DNA of 64,000 nt from Hyphomicrobiales bacterium (GCA_900472295.1 UCIA01000032.1:124001-188000); one strand, 5' to 3'. Positions 38,176 to 46,774 are shown, counted from the stretch's first letter. A program made the numbers and translations. The notes: generated from the sequence alone by a model not told the origin.

Positions 38176-38277
38176 GAGCGTTTCGCCGTTTCACGGAAAC
38201 GGCGAAACGCTCTATCTCTTTGTTTTTACGCAATTCCGGACGGAAAACCGCTCACACTTTTCCTGGAATTGCTCTAA
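38176..38277. repeat. palindromic intergenic repeat unit with a 17-bp hairpin
   Basis: A perfect 17-bp stem (GAGCGTTTCGCCGTTTC, loop ACG, then its complement) spans 38176-38212. It is followed by the AATTCCGG...TTTTCCTGGAATTGC palindrome that relates this locus to the units upstream of mfd and nudK. Confidence 0.75.
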
Positions 38278-38281
38278 ACGC

Positions 38282-38316
38282 AAACCCTATCCCGGAGAAG
38301 CCGGGATAGGGTTTTG
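38282..38316. terminator. bidirectional-type intrinsic terminator
   Basis: A perfect 14-bp stem (AAACCCTATCCCGG with its complement, 5-base loop AGAAG) is followed by TTTT on the plus strand. It separates the convergent ABC exporter and GFA genes. Confidence 0.8.
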
Positions 38317-38318
38317 TG

Positions 38319-38732
38319 TTATCCGGGCATTCGCTCGAATGCATGAAGTGCTGGATCGATCGTGTCCCAGACGTGGCCGCGCACGGTGTAGGTGACCGCC
38401 TGCGGATTGAACTGGCCGGGATCGTCAAGGCTGGTGGCGTGGATCGCCGTCAGCTCCGGCATGGCGACGAAGGTCAAATAGAGCGGCGTGCCGCAGGTCG
38501 GGCAAAAGGCCTGGATCTTTTCATTGCCGCTGTCGGCGATCATCCGCCATGTGCTTGGCTCGCCGGTGATCTTTACATCGTCGCGCCGGCCGAAGGTCAC
38601 ATAGGAGCCATGGCCCGTGCCGCTGCGCTTCTGGCAATCGAGGCATTGGCAGTGGTTCTGAAAGATCGGCTCGCCGCTTGCCTCATAACGGATCGCGCCG
38701 CAGGCGCAGCCGCCGATAAAATGCTTGGTCAT
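38319..38732 (-). CDS. GFA-family protein
   Basis: A 137-residue zinc protein of the GFA fold with GGCACGAIRYEASG, HCQCLDCQKRSGTG and FCPTCGTPLY as metal-ligand motifs. It differs clearly from the GFA protein at 28392, so it is not a recent duplicate. It lies downstream of the SRPBCC and ArsR genes with a 22-base gap and probably belongs to that operon. The reaction it catalyses is unknown. Confidence 0.9.
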   Translation of the reverse strand: MTKHFIGGCACGAIRYEASGEPIFQNHCQCLDCQKRSGTGHGSYVTFGRRDDVKITGEPSTWRMIADSGNEKIQAFCPTCGTPLYLTFVAMPELTAIHATSLDDPGQFNPQAVTYTVRGHVWDTIDPALHAFERMPG

Positions 38733-38754
38733 CGTCGTTCTCCCGTTGGCTGCT

Positions 38755-39219
38755 TCAGGCCGATTTCGGCTTGGCGAAAAGGTCGATTCCGGTACCGGTT
38801 TCGAGGAAGGATTTCATGCTGGACAGCACGGCCGGCCAGCCCTGGCTGATGCCCTTGGCCATGCCGCTGCCGGCCTCGAGCTCGTCATGGCTGACGGTCA
38901 GCTTGACCATGGTGTCGTATTCCTCGATGGCAAACGTCACCCGGCTGTGCTTGGTCGGATCATCGGCCTGCGAGGCGTTGGCCCAGCTCATGACCAGCCG
39001 GGTCGGCGGCGAGATTTCGACGACCTTGCCGACGAGCTCGACAGTCCGCTCGTCATTGTCGCGGATATGTTCCCATTTCGAGCCGGGCTTCCAGTCGGAG
39101 ACGTTCTCGTGGCCCCAGTAGCGCCTTGCGATATCTGGTTTGGTGATGGCCTCGAACACCTTTTGCGGCGTCGATCTGATATAGGTCACGTAGACAAAAC
39201 TGGTTGTTTCCCGGGTCAT
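38755..39219 (-). CDS. SRPBCC (AHSA1-like) domain protein
   Basis: A 154-residue START-like fold protein with TYIRSTPQKVFEAITKPDIARRYWG at the N-terminus and MSWANASQADDPTKHSRVTFAIEE in the middle. This is the type often paired with ArsR repressors. The substrate or ligand is unknown. ATG 39219 follows AAGGAGACG and overlaps the ArsR stop codon by four bases (ATGA), so translation of the two is coupled. Confidence 0.9.
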   Translation of the reverse strand: MTRETTSFVYVTYIRSTPQKVFEAITKPDIARRYWGHENVSDWKPGSKWEHIRDNDERTVELVGKVVEISPPTRLVMSWANASQADDPTKHSRVTFAIEEYDTMVKLTVSHDELEAGSGMAKGISQGWPAVLSSMKSFLETGTGIDLFAKPKSA

Positions 39220-39536
39220 TGGTCGTCTCCTTCGAGCTCTTGTTTCAGGTCGTGCAGCAGGCTCAGCCGCTGCCGTTCGAATTTGCGCACCCACCGCTCG
39301 TAGACTTCGTGCAGCGGCACGGGGTTGATGAAATGCAGCTTTTCGCGGCCACGCTTGACCGTGCTGATCAGATTGGCCGCCTCCAGAAGATCGATGTGCT
39401 GGGTCGCGGATTGCCTTGCCATGTCGAGGTTTTGGCAAAGCTCGCCGAGCGTCTGTCCGTTCTTCTCACACAGAAGATCGAGCAGCCTTCTGCGTGTCGG
39501 GTCACCCAGCGCTTTGAAAACCTTGTCGGCGTCCAT
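39216..39536 (-). CDS. ArsR-family transcriptional repressor
   Basis: A 106-residue winged-helix regulator beginning MDADKVFKALGDPTRRRLLDLL, with the recognition helix MARQSATQHIDLLEAANLI at about 40-58. No cysteine metal-sensor motif is present in the helix, so the inducer is probably not a metal. I use ATG 39536, 18 bases after the predicted transcription start. GTG 39545 would leave almost no leader. A perfect palindromic operator lies inside its promoter, indicating autoregulation. Confidence 0.92.
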   Translation of the reverse strand: MDADKVFKALGDPTRRRLLDLLCEKNGQTLGELCQNLDMARQSATQHIDLLEAANLISTVKRGREKLHFINPVPLHEVYERWVRKFERQRLSLLHDLKQELEGDDQ

Positions 39537-39560
39537 CGGTCTCACTCATCTTGAGATAAG

Positions 39561-39588
39561 AATATGCAGGTAAATACCTGCATGTCAA
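39561..39588 (-). promoter_or_regulatory. ArsR-SRPBCC promoter with internal palindromic operator
   Basis: On the minus strand a perfect -35 TTGACA (complement of 39583-39588) and a -10 CATATT (complement of 39561-39566) are 16 bases apart. The spacer is filled by ATGCAGGTA-AA-TACCTGCAT (39564-39583), a perfect 9-bp palindrome. A repressor bound there would exclude RNA polymerase. Confidence 0.85.
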
Positions 39589-39739
39589 GTTGCGGCCAGG
39601 AATGCCTGAAAGGGAGGATCTATCGGTATCAGATGGATCGATGAGGTTCCGGGCAATGCGAAATCAGAAGTGATTGGATGTCATCAATTGCGCAGTTTTT
39701 GTTATTGAGGTACAGTATATGCAAACTAGGAGGTGTGCC

Positions 39740-39985
39740 ATGAACGTATCATTGGGAGATCGCTGGGAGACCTTCGTTTCGGAAATCGTCAAGCACGGCC
39801 GCTACGGTTCGGCGAGCGAGGTTGTTCGCGAGGGCTTGCGTCTGGTCGAGGAGCGCGAGGAAAAACTGAAAGCGCTCAGCGCCATGCTCGACAAGTCATT
39901 CTCTCAAGGCGGCGAGGCTACGGAAGGCGACATTGATGCCGCCCTGGAAGCCAAGGCTGCGGAACTCGCCAAGACAGGTTTCTAA
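39740..39985 (+). CDS. ParD-type antitoxin (ribbon-helix-helix)
   Basis: An 81-residue antitoxin with MNVSLGDRWETFVSEIVKHGRYGSASEVVREGLRLVEERE, the ribbon-helix-helix of the ParD/CC2985 family, and an acidic, disordered-looking tail that would clasp the toxin. The strong AGGAGG seven bases before ATG 39740 fixes the start. The toxin gene follows after three bases. Confidence 0.92.
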   Translation: MNVSLGDRWETFVSEIVKHGRYGSASEVVREGLRLVEEREEKLKALSAMLDKSFSQGGEATEGDIDAALEAKAAELAKTGF

Positions 39986-39988
39986 AGC

Positions 39989-40306
39989 GTGCCACGCCTG
40001 CGCATGCTGCCATCGGCACAAGCCGACCTGGTCCATCTTCTGGAGCATATCACCCACGAGACCGGCAACCTGCAGATCGCTATGAGATTTGTAGGCGTTC
40101 TGCGGCAAAAGTGCCGCGACCTGGCAACCTTGCCGGCGACCATCGGTCGGGCCCGACCCGAGCTTCGGCCCGACGTGAGAAGCTTCCCGTACAGGGGGTA
40201 CGTGATCTTCTTCCGGTATCGCGAAAGCTATTTCGAGGTGGCCAACATCATCGAAGGGCATCGCGACATTGATGCTCAATTCGCGGAAGACGATGGCGGC
40301 GCTTGA
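39989..40306 (+). CDS. ParE/RelE-family toxin
   Basis: A 105-residue toxin with LPSAQADLVHLLEHITHETGN, LRQKCRDLATLPATIGRARPEL and the C-terminal FPYRGYVIFFRYRESYFEVANIIEGHRD strands of ParE. ParE proteins poison DNA gyrase, though RelE-like relatives cut mRNA, and the sequence alone does not decide. The start is GTG 39989, three bases after the antitoxin stop, so translation is coupled. Confidence 0.9.
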   Translation: MPRLRMLPSAQADLVHLLEHITHETGNLQIAMRFVGVLRQKCRDLATLPATIGRARPELRPDVRSFPYRGYVIFFRYRESYFEVANIIEGHRDIDAQFAEDDGGA

Positions 40307-40351
40307 AGTGTCTGCCGGCGCTTCAATGTGCCGCTGGCAGCCTTGCGACGT

Positions 40352-40819
40352 TCAGGTTCTAATGACGAACTTGTCGGGATCGGCGCAGAAATCGGCGATG
40401 ATCTGGCAAAGGTCCGGCTCGTTGACCATGCGCACGGCCTCGGTCGCGTTGACCCATTTGCGGGTGCGCGCGCGCTTTTCCTTCCAGCGGTCGGAGACGC
40501 GCTCGACCTGCATTGGAAACACCAGCACTTCGCAAGGCACTTCCTCGCCGGAGGCCAGTGCCTTCGCATAGAAATAACGGCCAGCTTCGAAATGCGAAAT
40601 CTTGCCGCGCAACCCGGCTTCCTCGCCGGCTTCGCGCGCCGCAGCCTCGCAGAGCGGCTCCCGGGCTTCAGGCCAACCCTTCGGCAGCACCCAGCGGCCT
40701 GTGTCGCGGCTGGTGATCAGCATGATTTCGATGCCGTTTTCGGTGGTGCGCCAGGGTAGTGCGGCAACCTGCAGACGGCACGGCGCGGTGCCGAAGAGTC
40801 GCCTGACCCTTTCGGCCAT
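40352..40819 (-). CDS. NUDIX hydrolase
   Basis: A 155-residue NUDIX protein with a full Nudix box (GWPEAREPLCEAAAREAGEEAGL, about residues 48-70) and the preceding WVLPKGW strand. This resembles the diphosphoinositol/diadenosine polyphosphate hydrolase subgroup common in rhizobia, but the substrate is unproven. ATG 40819 gives the family-like MAERVRRLFG; the longer frame to 40849 adds ten residues without support. Confidence 0.9.
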   Translation of the reverse strand: MAERVRRLFGTAPCRLQVAALPWRTTENGIEIMLITSRDTGRWVLPKGWPEAREPLCEAAAREAGEEAGLRGKISHFEAGRYFYAKALASGEEVPCEVLVFPMQVERVSDRWKEKRARTRKWVNATEAVRMVNEPDLCQIIADFCADPDKFVIRT

Positions 40820-41056
40820 ATGGTTGTGCGTCGTTGGTCTCGTCAGCATCGCAGAAAGCTACCCCAGCCCTCAGAATCGTTTGCCGTCACACGAATCTTA
40901 CGGCCAAGTGTAAGTCATAAAAGTAAAAAACGTCACACCAACTCGTCAAATTCCGCCAACAGGTGTCGATTCAACAGAATATTGTGTCTTGCGGCGCCAG
41001 TTTCCATAGCAAACAAGGCGGGGCCGGCCGCGTGGACAGAAAAGGGCGGTAGCGAA

Positions 41057-41557
41057 TCAGCCGGCGTGGTCGTCGGCGATTGGCTTCTGGTAGGTAAAAC
41101 CCATGTCCCAGGGAAAGTAGATCCAGGTGTCCTGGCTGACTTCGGTGACGAAGGTGTCGACCAGCGGCCTGCCTTTCGGCTTGGCATAGACGGTGGCGAA
41201 ATGCGCCTTGGGCATCATGGCGCGCACGATGGCTGCGGTCTTGCCGGTATCGGTGAGGTCATCGATGATCAGCACGCCCTCACCATCATCGGTGAGCAGC
41301 GCCGGCGTGATCTCCTTCAGCACCTGCAACTGCCCCTGGCTGGTGTAGTCATGATAGGACGCCACGCAGACCGTCTCGATGATGCGGATGCCAAGTTCAC
41401 GCGAGATGATGGCGGCGGGAACCAGTCCGCCGCGGGTGATGCAGACGATCGCTTTCCACTGACCCTTGTTGGCACCGGCAAGCCGCCAGGCGAGCGCCCG
41501 CGCGTCGCGGTGAAACTGGTCCCAGGAGACCGGAAAGGCTTTTTCGGGAAGGGACAT
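41057..41557 (-). CDS. gpt: xanthine-guanine phosphoribosyltransferase
   Basis: Gpt salvages xanthine and guanine with PRPP to make XMP and GMP. The 166-residue protein carries the PRPP-binding motif VLIIDDLTDTGKTA near residue 96, ITRGGLVPAAII near 40, and the C-terminal DTWIYFPWD base-binding segment. The length matches the family. ATG 41557 gives the usual MSLPEKAFPVSWDQFHRDARALAW start. It stands alone on the minus strand. Confidence 0.95.
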   Translation of the reverse strand: MSLPEKAFPVSWDQFHRDARALAWRLAGANKGQWKAIVCITRGGLVPAAIISRELGIRIIETVCVASYHDYTSQGQLQVLKEITPALLTDDGEGVLIIDDLTDTGKTAAIVRAMMPKAHFATVYAKPKGRPLVDTFVTEVSQDTWIYFPWDMGFTYQKPIADDHAG

Positions 41558-41643
41558 TTGTGCTGCACTCCGCGCGCCGAGGGAATGCGCGCGGAATTAG
41601 CCGGAAAGGCTTGGCCTTGGCAAGGGCTGCGTCGGATGTCGAT

Positions 41644-42477
41644 CTAGCGCGACAGGAAAGCCGCAACCGGCACCGTACGCAACACGGTGCGCGTCACCCC
41701 GCCGAACAGCAGCTGGCGCAGCCAGGAATGGCTGTAGGCGCCAAGCACCAGAAGGTCAGCACCGGTCTCGGCGATCCGGGTTTGGATGACGTCATCGACC
41801 GAGGCATTGCCCGATTTCTGCACCGAGACGCTGACGTTCGCGCCATGCCGGGATAGTGCGGCTGCGATCTCCGCGCCGGCTGCCTCCGGGTTGTCGTCCA
41901 GTGTGTCCGGCGGATCGATGACGAGAATATCGGTCTTCTCGGCCTCGATGATGAAGGGCAGGGCGTCGAAGGCGGCACGCGCCGCCTCCTTGCTGCCGTT
42001 CCAGGCCAGCAGCACATGTTTGAAGCTGGTAACCAGCGGCCCGTCATGCGGCACCACCAGCACCGGCCGGCCGGCATCGTAGACCAGCGTATCGACATCG
42101 GCGCTCGGATCGCCGCCGGCCTCGCGCTGCGCGGCAATGATCAGGTCGGCGGCGCGAACGCTGGAAATGCCGGTCAACGCGCTGTCGCCGGAAAAGCTTT
42201 CCAGGCTGCGCCATTCGAAGGACAGGCCGGATTTCTCGATCTGGCCGAGGAAAAGCGCCTGCAATTTCTCGGCGCGCTCGCGGTTCATGTCGGCCGAGAC
42301 CTGCAGGAATTCGGTGTCAGGGAAACCGGTGGCCGATGTGTAGGGCACGGGCAGCGCTTCGGCATGGATGCCGATGAGATGGCTCTCGAACCGGTCGGCA
42401 AGCGGGATCGCACAGTCGAGCACGCGCTCGGCATCCTGTTCGTTCTGCAATATGGCAACGATGGTCTTGAAGCGCAT
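41644..42477 (-). CDS. tandem universal stress protein
   Basis: A 277-residue protein with two USP domains. The second (about 150-277) keeps the nucleotide-binding pattern LVLGAYSHSWLRQLLFGGVTRTVL. The first is more divergent and lacks a clear binding loop. Such tandem USPs in rhizobia are often induced under low oxygen or stress; I see no FixK-type box in the short upstream gap. It lies downstream of the CinA-type gene on the same strand. Confidence 0.92.
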   Translation of the reverse strand: MRFKTIVAILQNEQDAERVLDCAIPLADRFESHLIGIHAEALPVPYTSATGFPDTEFLQVSADMNRERAEKLQALFLGQIEKSGLSFEWRSLESFSGDSALTGISSVRAADLIIAAQREAGGDPSADVDTLVYDAGRPVLVVPHDGPLVTSFKHVLLAWNGSKEAARAAFDALPFIIEAEKTDILVIDPPDTLDDNPEAAGAEIAAALSRHGANVSVSVQKSGNASVDDVIQTRIAETGADLLVLGAYSHSWLRQLLFGGVTRTVLRTVPVAAFLSR

Positions 42478-42571
42478 GGGAATCCCTCAAATCTGCTGGC
42501 GCAGGGTGCGCCCGAGGGAAAACGTGGAAGTGCGGCGCTTGGTTCCGGCCGATTGGGGCCGGAACTTGGGA

Positions 42572-43318
42572 TCAGGTGGCCGCCGCGGCGGTGAAACCGG
42601 CCACCATCGCCTCAACGTCCTTGCGCGCCGCATCCAGCGCCTCCTGGCTGCGGGCGCGAACCACCAACTCGGTCCAGAATTTACCGTCGCCATATTTCGG
42701 GTAGGAGCCGATGATCGTGTCGGGATGCGCCTTCTGGATATCGCCCAGCGGTCCGCCGATCAGGCCTTCGCCGAACGGGCAATGGACGGTGGCCGACAGC
42801 ATTTTCGCGCCGGCCTTCAGCGTCGGCACGACATTGTCGAGCATGGCCTGGAAGATCGACGGCACGCCGGCCATGACATGGACATTGCCGATGCGGAAGC
42901 CGGGCGCGACGGAGACCGGGTTGTCGATATGGTCTGCGCCGCGCGGCATGCGTGACATGCGCTTGCGCGCCTCGGTGTATTCGATGCCGCGCGCGGCATA
43001 GCTCTCGCCCAGCATGGCATAGGCCTTGGCGTCGTATTCGCACGGCACGCCAAAGGCCTTGGAGATCGAATCCGCGGTGATGTCGTCATGCGTCGGCCCG
43101 ATGCCTCCGGTGGTGAAGACATAGGTGTAGCGGGCGCGCACGGCATTCACCGCAGCGACGATCTCGTCCTCCTCGTCGGCAACGATGCGCACTTCCTTCA
43201 GGTCGATGCCGATGGCCGTCATAATGTCGGCGAGGTGGCCGATATTTTTATCCTTGGTGCGGCCGGACAGAATCTCGTCGCCGATGACCAGCATGGCGGC
43301 AGTGACGATTTCAGGCAT
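42572..43318 (-). CDS. CinA N-terminal/molybdopterin-binding domain protein
   Basis: A 248-residue protein equal to the N-terminal part of CinA: AAMLVIGDEILSGRTKDKNIGHLA, RYTYVFTTGGIGPTHDDITADSISKAFG and VMAGVPSIFQAML. The C-terminal nicotinamide-nucleotide amidase domain of full-length CinA is absent, as is usual for the rhizobial version. Related domains bind molybdopterin or hydrolyse ADP-ribose; the role here is not known. ATG 43318 follows GGAG at six bases. Confidence 0.9.
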   Translation of the reverse strand: MPEIVTAAMLVIGDEILSGRTKDKNIGHLADIMTAIGIDLKEVRIVADEEDEIVAAVNAVRARYTYVFTTGGIGPTHDDITADSISKAFGVPCEYDAKAYAMLGESYAARGIEYTEARKRMSRMPRGADHIDNPVSVAPGFRIGNVHVMAGVPSIFQAMLDNVVPTLKAGAKMLSATVHCPFGEGLIGGPLGDIQKAHPDTIIGSYPKYGDGKFWTELVVRARSQEALDAARKDVEAMVAGFTAAAAT

Positions 43319-43478
43319 GGAAGGCTCCGGCGGAAGGCGCCTCAGGGCAGACCCTGGGCAGACAAGGTTGCCTGAGATAGCGCGACACGGAACCGGCGGC
43401 AATGCCGACGGAAGCCGACTGCCTTGCCGTGAGCCGGGTCGTGGGTGATGGTGCGCACCGTTCCGCTCAGGGTGAAAC

Positions 43479-44465
43479 ATGCTGGTATCGATTCTGCTAG
43501 GGCTTGTCGCCGGCCTGCTCGCGCTGGCTCTGCTCATCGCCGCCTGTCTGGTGGCGGCGACGCTCTGGATCGCCGTCAAGGCCGAAAGGCTGGTGCCGGT
43601 GAGCGGAAACTTCGTCGAGATCGACGGCAACCGCATCCACTATGTCGACGAGGGCGAGGGCAGGCCGATCGTCTTCGTGCACGGCCTTGGCGCCCAGCTC
43701 CACCAGTTCCGGCATACGCTGTTCAACCGCTTCGGCCAGGGCTACCGGCTGATCGCGCTCGACCGGCCGGGATCGGGCTATTCGGTGCGGGCAAAAGGCG
43801 CCACCGGCCGTCTGCCTGAACAGGCCGAGATCGTGAGCCGCTTCATCGAAGAACTCGGGCTGGAAAAGCCGCTGGTGGTTGGACACTCGCTGGGCGGCGC
43901 CGTCGCGCTCACCCTGGCCGTGGAGCACCCAGATGCGATTTCAGGCATCGCCTTGCTGGCGCCGCTGACGCATCTGGAGGCCGGCGTGCGCGAGAAGGCG
44001 GGCTTGCTCTACATTCGTTCGCGGCTTTGGCGCTGGATCATGGCCTATACCGTCGCTGTACCGACAAGCCTCAGATATGCGCGGCAGACAATGGAGTTCA
44101 TCTTCAGTCCGCAGTCTGTTCCCACCGACTACATGGTCAATGGCGGCGGATGGCTCGGGCTGAGGCCTAGCCATTTCCATGCGACCTCCACCGATTTCGT
44201 GGCGGTCGAAGACGATCTTGGCCGCATCGAACAGCGCTATGGCGAGATCGCCATAGCGGCCGGCATTTTCTTCGGCAAAGCCGATCGCGTCATCGACATG
44301 CGCATCCACGGCGAGCCGATGAAGGACAGGATCGGCGGGCTCGATTTCGAGATGGTCGAAGGCCTTGGCCACATGCCGCAATTCGTCGAGCCGGAGCGCG
44401 TCATCGCCTTCATCAAGCGTATCGCCGAGCGAGCGTTCGCCGGCCGGACCTTCGGTTCGGATTGA
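43479..44465 (+). CDS. alpha/beta hydrolase, membrane-anchored
   Basis: A 328-residue serine hydrolase fold with an N-terminal hydrophobic anchor (about residues 2-33). The oxyanion motif VFVHGLGAQLHQF lies near residue 68, the nucleophile elbow VVGHSLGGAVALT near 133, and the catalytic His in EGLGHMPQFVEPE near 300. The substrate is unknown. The transmembrane anchor places the catalytic domain probably in the periplasm. Its stop lies two bases from the convergent DUF2188 stop. Confidence 0.9.
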   Translation: MLVSILLGLVAGLLALALLIAACLVAATLWIAVKAERLVPVSGNFVEIDGNRIHYVDEGEGRPIVFVHGLGAQLHQFRHTLFNRFGQGYRLIALDRPGSGYSVRAKGATGRLPEQAEIVSRFIEELGLEKPLVVGHSLGGAVALTLAVEHPDAISGIALLAPLTHLEAGVREKAGLLYIRSRLWRWIMAYTVAVPTSLRYARQTMEFIFSPQSVPTDYMVNGGGWLGLRPSHFHATSTDFVAVEDDLGRIEQRYGEIAIAAGIFFGKADRVIDMRIHGEPMKDRIGGLDFEMVEGLGHMPQFVEPERVIAFIKRIAERAFAGRTFGSD

Positions 44466-44467
44466 GT

Positions 44468-44707
44468 CTAGTCGGAAACCTCGGTCTGCGGCCGATCGCG
44501 GCCGTCGGCCAGCTCGTCATGCCACTTGCCGTCAGCGTCCTCATACTGGATGCCGTCCGTGGTGCCGGCGACCTGCTGCTCGGCCGAGGCGATCTCGGCG
44601 GCGCGCAGCGCGTCCTGGTGGCTGGGGAACGTCTCCGAGAATGTCGAACCGACCTTGTAGGCCCAGCCCCCATCATGCTCGACGATCTTATAAGTCAGCT
44701 TCGCCAT
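44468..44707 (-). CDS. DUF2188 protein
   Basis: A 79-residue hydrophilic protein with YKIVEHDGGWAYKVGSTFSETFPSHQDALRAAEIAS, the DUF2188 core, and an acidic tail. Function is unknown. It reads in the same direction as the DUF982 gene 59 bases upstream. Confidence 0.85.
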   Translation of the reverse strand: MAKLTYKIVEHDGGWAYKVGSTFSETFPSHQDALRAAEIASAEQQVAGTTDGIQYEDADGKWHDELADGRDRPQTEVSD

Positions 44708-44766
44708 GAAATCCTCCGGTTGGTCCGTCCGTTCAATGCGGGCCGTTTTTCAATGCAATTTGGGCT

Positions 44767-45042
44767 TCAATGCATTTTGGCGTCGGGCAGTCGGTCGGCC
44801 GGAACCAGCACTTCCGATTCCTTGGCCGCTTCGATCAAAGCCCGGCGCGCGTCGGCCGTCGAACGATAACCTTCCAGCACTTTGAGGCAAGTGTCGAGAG
44901 CATCACGATGGCGCGGGCCGCGATTGAGCGGCCACACCGTCATCAGACACTCCGCCGCTTCCTGGGTGCTGCGGATCTGGCGATATTTGCCGACATGGCC
45001 GAGTTCGACCACGACGGGCGTTTCAAAAGGTTTGCTATCCAT
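44767..45042 (-). CDS. DUF982 protein
   Basis: A 91-residue protein of DUF982, a family largely confined to rhizobia. The core is STQEAAECLMTVWPLNRGPRHRDALDTCLKVLEGYRSTADARRALIEAAKE. Function is unknown. ATG 45042 gives the normal family start; the longer frame to 45078 is not supported. Confidence 0.88.
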   Translation of the reverse strand: MDSKPFETPVVVELGHVGKYRQIRSTQEAAECLMTVWPLNRGPRHRDALDTCLKVLEGYRSTADARRALIEAAKESEVLVPADRLPDAKMH

Positions 45043-45107
45043 GATGGCCGCAACGCAAAGCAGCCAAATTGGTTGCAAAAGTGGCGCTCAGCCTGCGCCC
45101 AAACGTC

Positions 45108-45422
45108 TCAGTAGCCGCAATCGTTGCGCAGCCAGCGCGCGTTGGCCCAGCCGGTCCGACCGTTGAAGTCGATCTGATACCAGTTGCCGCGGCGGTCGAA
45201 AATCTCGGTGTGATCGCCGTTGAACAACTGCCCGATCATGCGCGACGACGAATTTGGGCGCGACCGCACAGCGAGGAATCCGCTTCCAGTATCCAGATCG
45301 TAGTGCCTGGACAGGCCGTGCACGGTGCCTTCGCAATATTGCGCGCCGACCGGAGACGACGCGCCGAACGACAGCGCGACCACCAGAGCGGCGGCCGCGG
45401 GATAAATTGCCCTTGATGCCAT
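45108..45422 (-). CDS. exported SH3-domain protein
   Basis: A 104-residue exported protein with a signal peptide (ending VGA-QY near residue 28) and one bacterial SH3 domain (FLAVRSRPNSSSRMIGQLFNGDHTEIFDRRGNWYQID...GWANARWL). Two cysteines (QYCEGT and NDCGY) at the two ends of the mature protein could form a disulfide. Such domains often bind peptidoglycan. GGGAG precedes ATG 45422. Confidence 0.88.
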   Translation of the reverse strand: MASRAIYPAAAALVVALSFGASSPVGAQYCEGTVHGLSRHYDLDTGSGFLAVRSRPNSSSRMIGQLFNGDHTEIFDRRGNWYQIDFNGRTGWANARWLRNDCGY

Positions 45423-45549
45423 GATTTTGCTCCCAACCCAGCCGCCAAGGCGGCGTTACCCCTAGGAAACAGTGCGGGGTGGATTAAAGCGAAGCTGCGG
45501 CAGCCTGTCCAGCGAATGCGTTTTTACGCACGCGGCGACGCAAGTCGGG

Positions 45550-46647
45550 TTAGCCCTTCATCCAGTGCTGCATCGTCGTCACCGAGCGCGCAAGCTGCGG
45601 CGCCGGATGGATCTTCTCGCCAAAGGTGGCGGCGGCGCGCCAGCCCCAGCGCGGATCGGCGAGGAAGGCGCGAGCCAGCGCCACCATGTCGGCGCGGCCG
45701 TCGGCGACGATCGCCTCGGCCTGGGCGGGATCGTCGATCAGGCCGACGGCGCGCGTCGGGATGCCGGCGCCCTTGCGCACCGCTTCCGCCAGATGCACCT
45801 GGTAGCCCGGGCCGGTCGGCAGCTTTTGCAACGGCGAATTGCCGCCGCTCGAACAGCAGAGATAGGCAACATCGAGCGCTTTCAGCGCCTTGGCCACTTC
45901 GATCGCATCCTCGACCTCGAAGCCGCCATCGACCCATTCTTTTACCGACAGGCGCGCGCCCAACATCAGGCCGGGAATCGCCTTGCGCACCGCCTTGACG
46001 ATTTCGAGCAGGAAACGCATGCGGTTCTCCAGCGAGCCGCCCCAGCGGTCGGTGCGCTGGTTGGACAGCGGCGACAGGAACTGGAAGATCAGATAGCCAT
46101 GCGCGGCGTGCAGTTCGAGGAAATCGAAGCCGGCGCGCTCGGCCCGCTGTGCCGCTTGAGCGAAGCGCTCGACGAGCTGCAGGATTTCGTGCTCCTCCAG
46201 CGCGTGCGGCACGTTCCAGCCGGTGTCGTAGGGAACAGCCGAGGCCGAGACGGTCTGCCAGGGATCCTCGCCCGGCTGCAGCGGACCGCCGCCTTCCCAG
46301 GGCTTTCTGTTGGAGGCTTTGCGGCCGGCATGGGCAAGCTGGATGCCGAATTTCGTCTCGGGTGCTGCAACGCGCCTGGCTGCATCCAGCGTGCGCCGGG
46401 CGGCAGCCTCGTTGTCGTCGGAATAGAGGCCGAGACAGCCATGGCCGATACGGCCGCGCCGCTCGACATCCGTCATCTCGACGGTGATCATGCCGGCGCC
46501 CGACATCGCCAAATTCATCCAGTGATAGAGATGCCAGTCGCTGGCCGAGCCGTCATCGGCGGAATACTGGCACATCGGCGCCACCGCGATGCGGTTCGGG
46601 AAGGTCAGGCCATCGAGGGTGATCGGCTGGAAAAGCGCTGCGGTCAT
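45550..46647 (-). CDS. NADH:flavin oxidoreductase, Old Yellow Enzyme (YqjM-like)
   Basis: A 365-residue FMN-dependent ene-reductase of the thermophilic-like OYE class. Features are VAPMCQYSADDG (with the flavin-proximal Cys of YqjM), IQLAHAGRKAS, the substrate-binding pair in ELHAAHGYLIFQFLSPLSNQRTD, and GRADMVALARAFLADPRW near the C-terminus. It should reduce activated double bonds in electrophiles. The start is ATG 46647; TTG 46650 is adjacent. Confidence 0.93.
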   Translation of the reverse strand: MTAALFQPITLDGLTFPNRIAVAPMCQYSADDGSASDWHLYHWMNLAMSGAGMITVEMTDVERRGRIGHGCLGLYSDDNEAAARRTLDAARRVAAPETKFGIQLAHAGRKASNRKPWEGGGPLQPGEDPWQTVSASAVPYDTGWNVPHALEEHEILQLVERFAQAAQRAERAGFDFLELHAAHGYLIFQFLSPLSNQRTDRWGGSLENRMRFLLEIVKAVRKAIPGLMLGARLSVKEWVDGGFEVEDAIEVAKALKALDVAYLCCSSGGNSPLQKLPTGPGYQVHLAEAVRKGAGIPTRAVGLIDDPAQAEAIVADGRADMVALARAFLADPRWGWRAAATFGEKIHPAPQLARSVTTMQHWMKG

Positions 46648-46774
46648 CAAAAAACTCCGGGTGGGGGCTGCAGCTATTTAGGCAATGGCAGCTGCCGGCA
46701 CCAGACACGAGGCGGTGAAAGCTTCTGTTTCGGTTGCGTGCAAAACGGTTCGCTGCTCTATCTCTTAGTTTGAC

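Noticed and set aside
40933..41187. 84-codon minus-strand frame overlapping the gpt end
   Set aside because: Overlaps gpt in another frame, has Pro/Ser/Arg-rich composition and no conserved features.
45472..46773. 433-codon plus-strand frame over the Old Yellow Enzyme gene
   Set aside because: Antisense to a gene with intact catalytic motifs. No motif in the translation.
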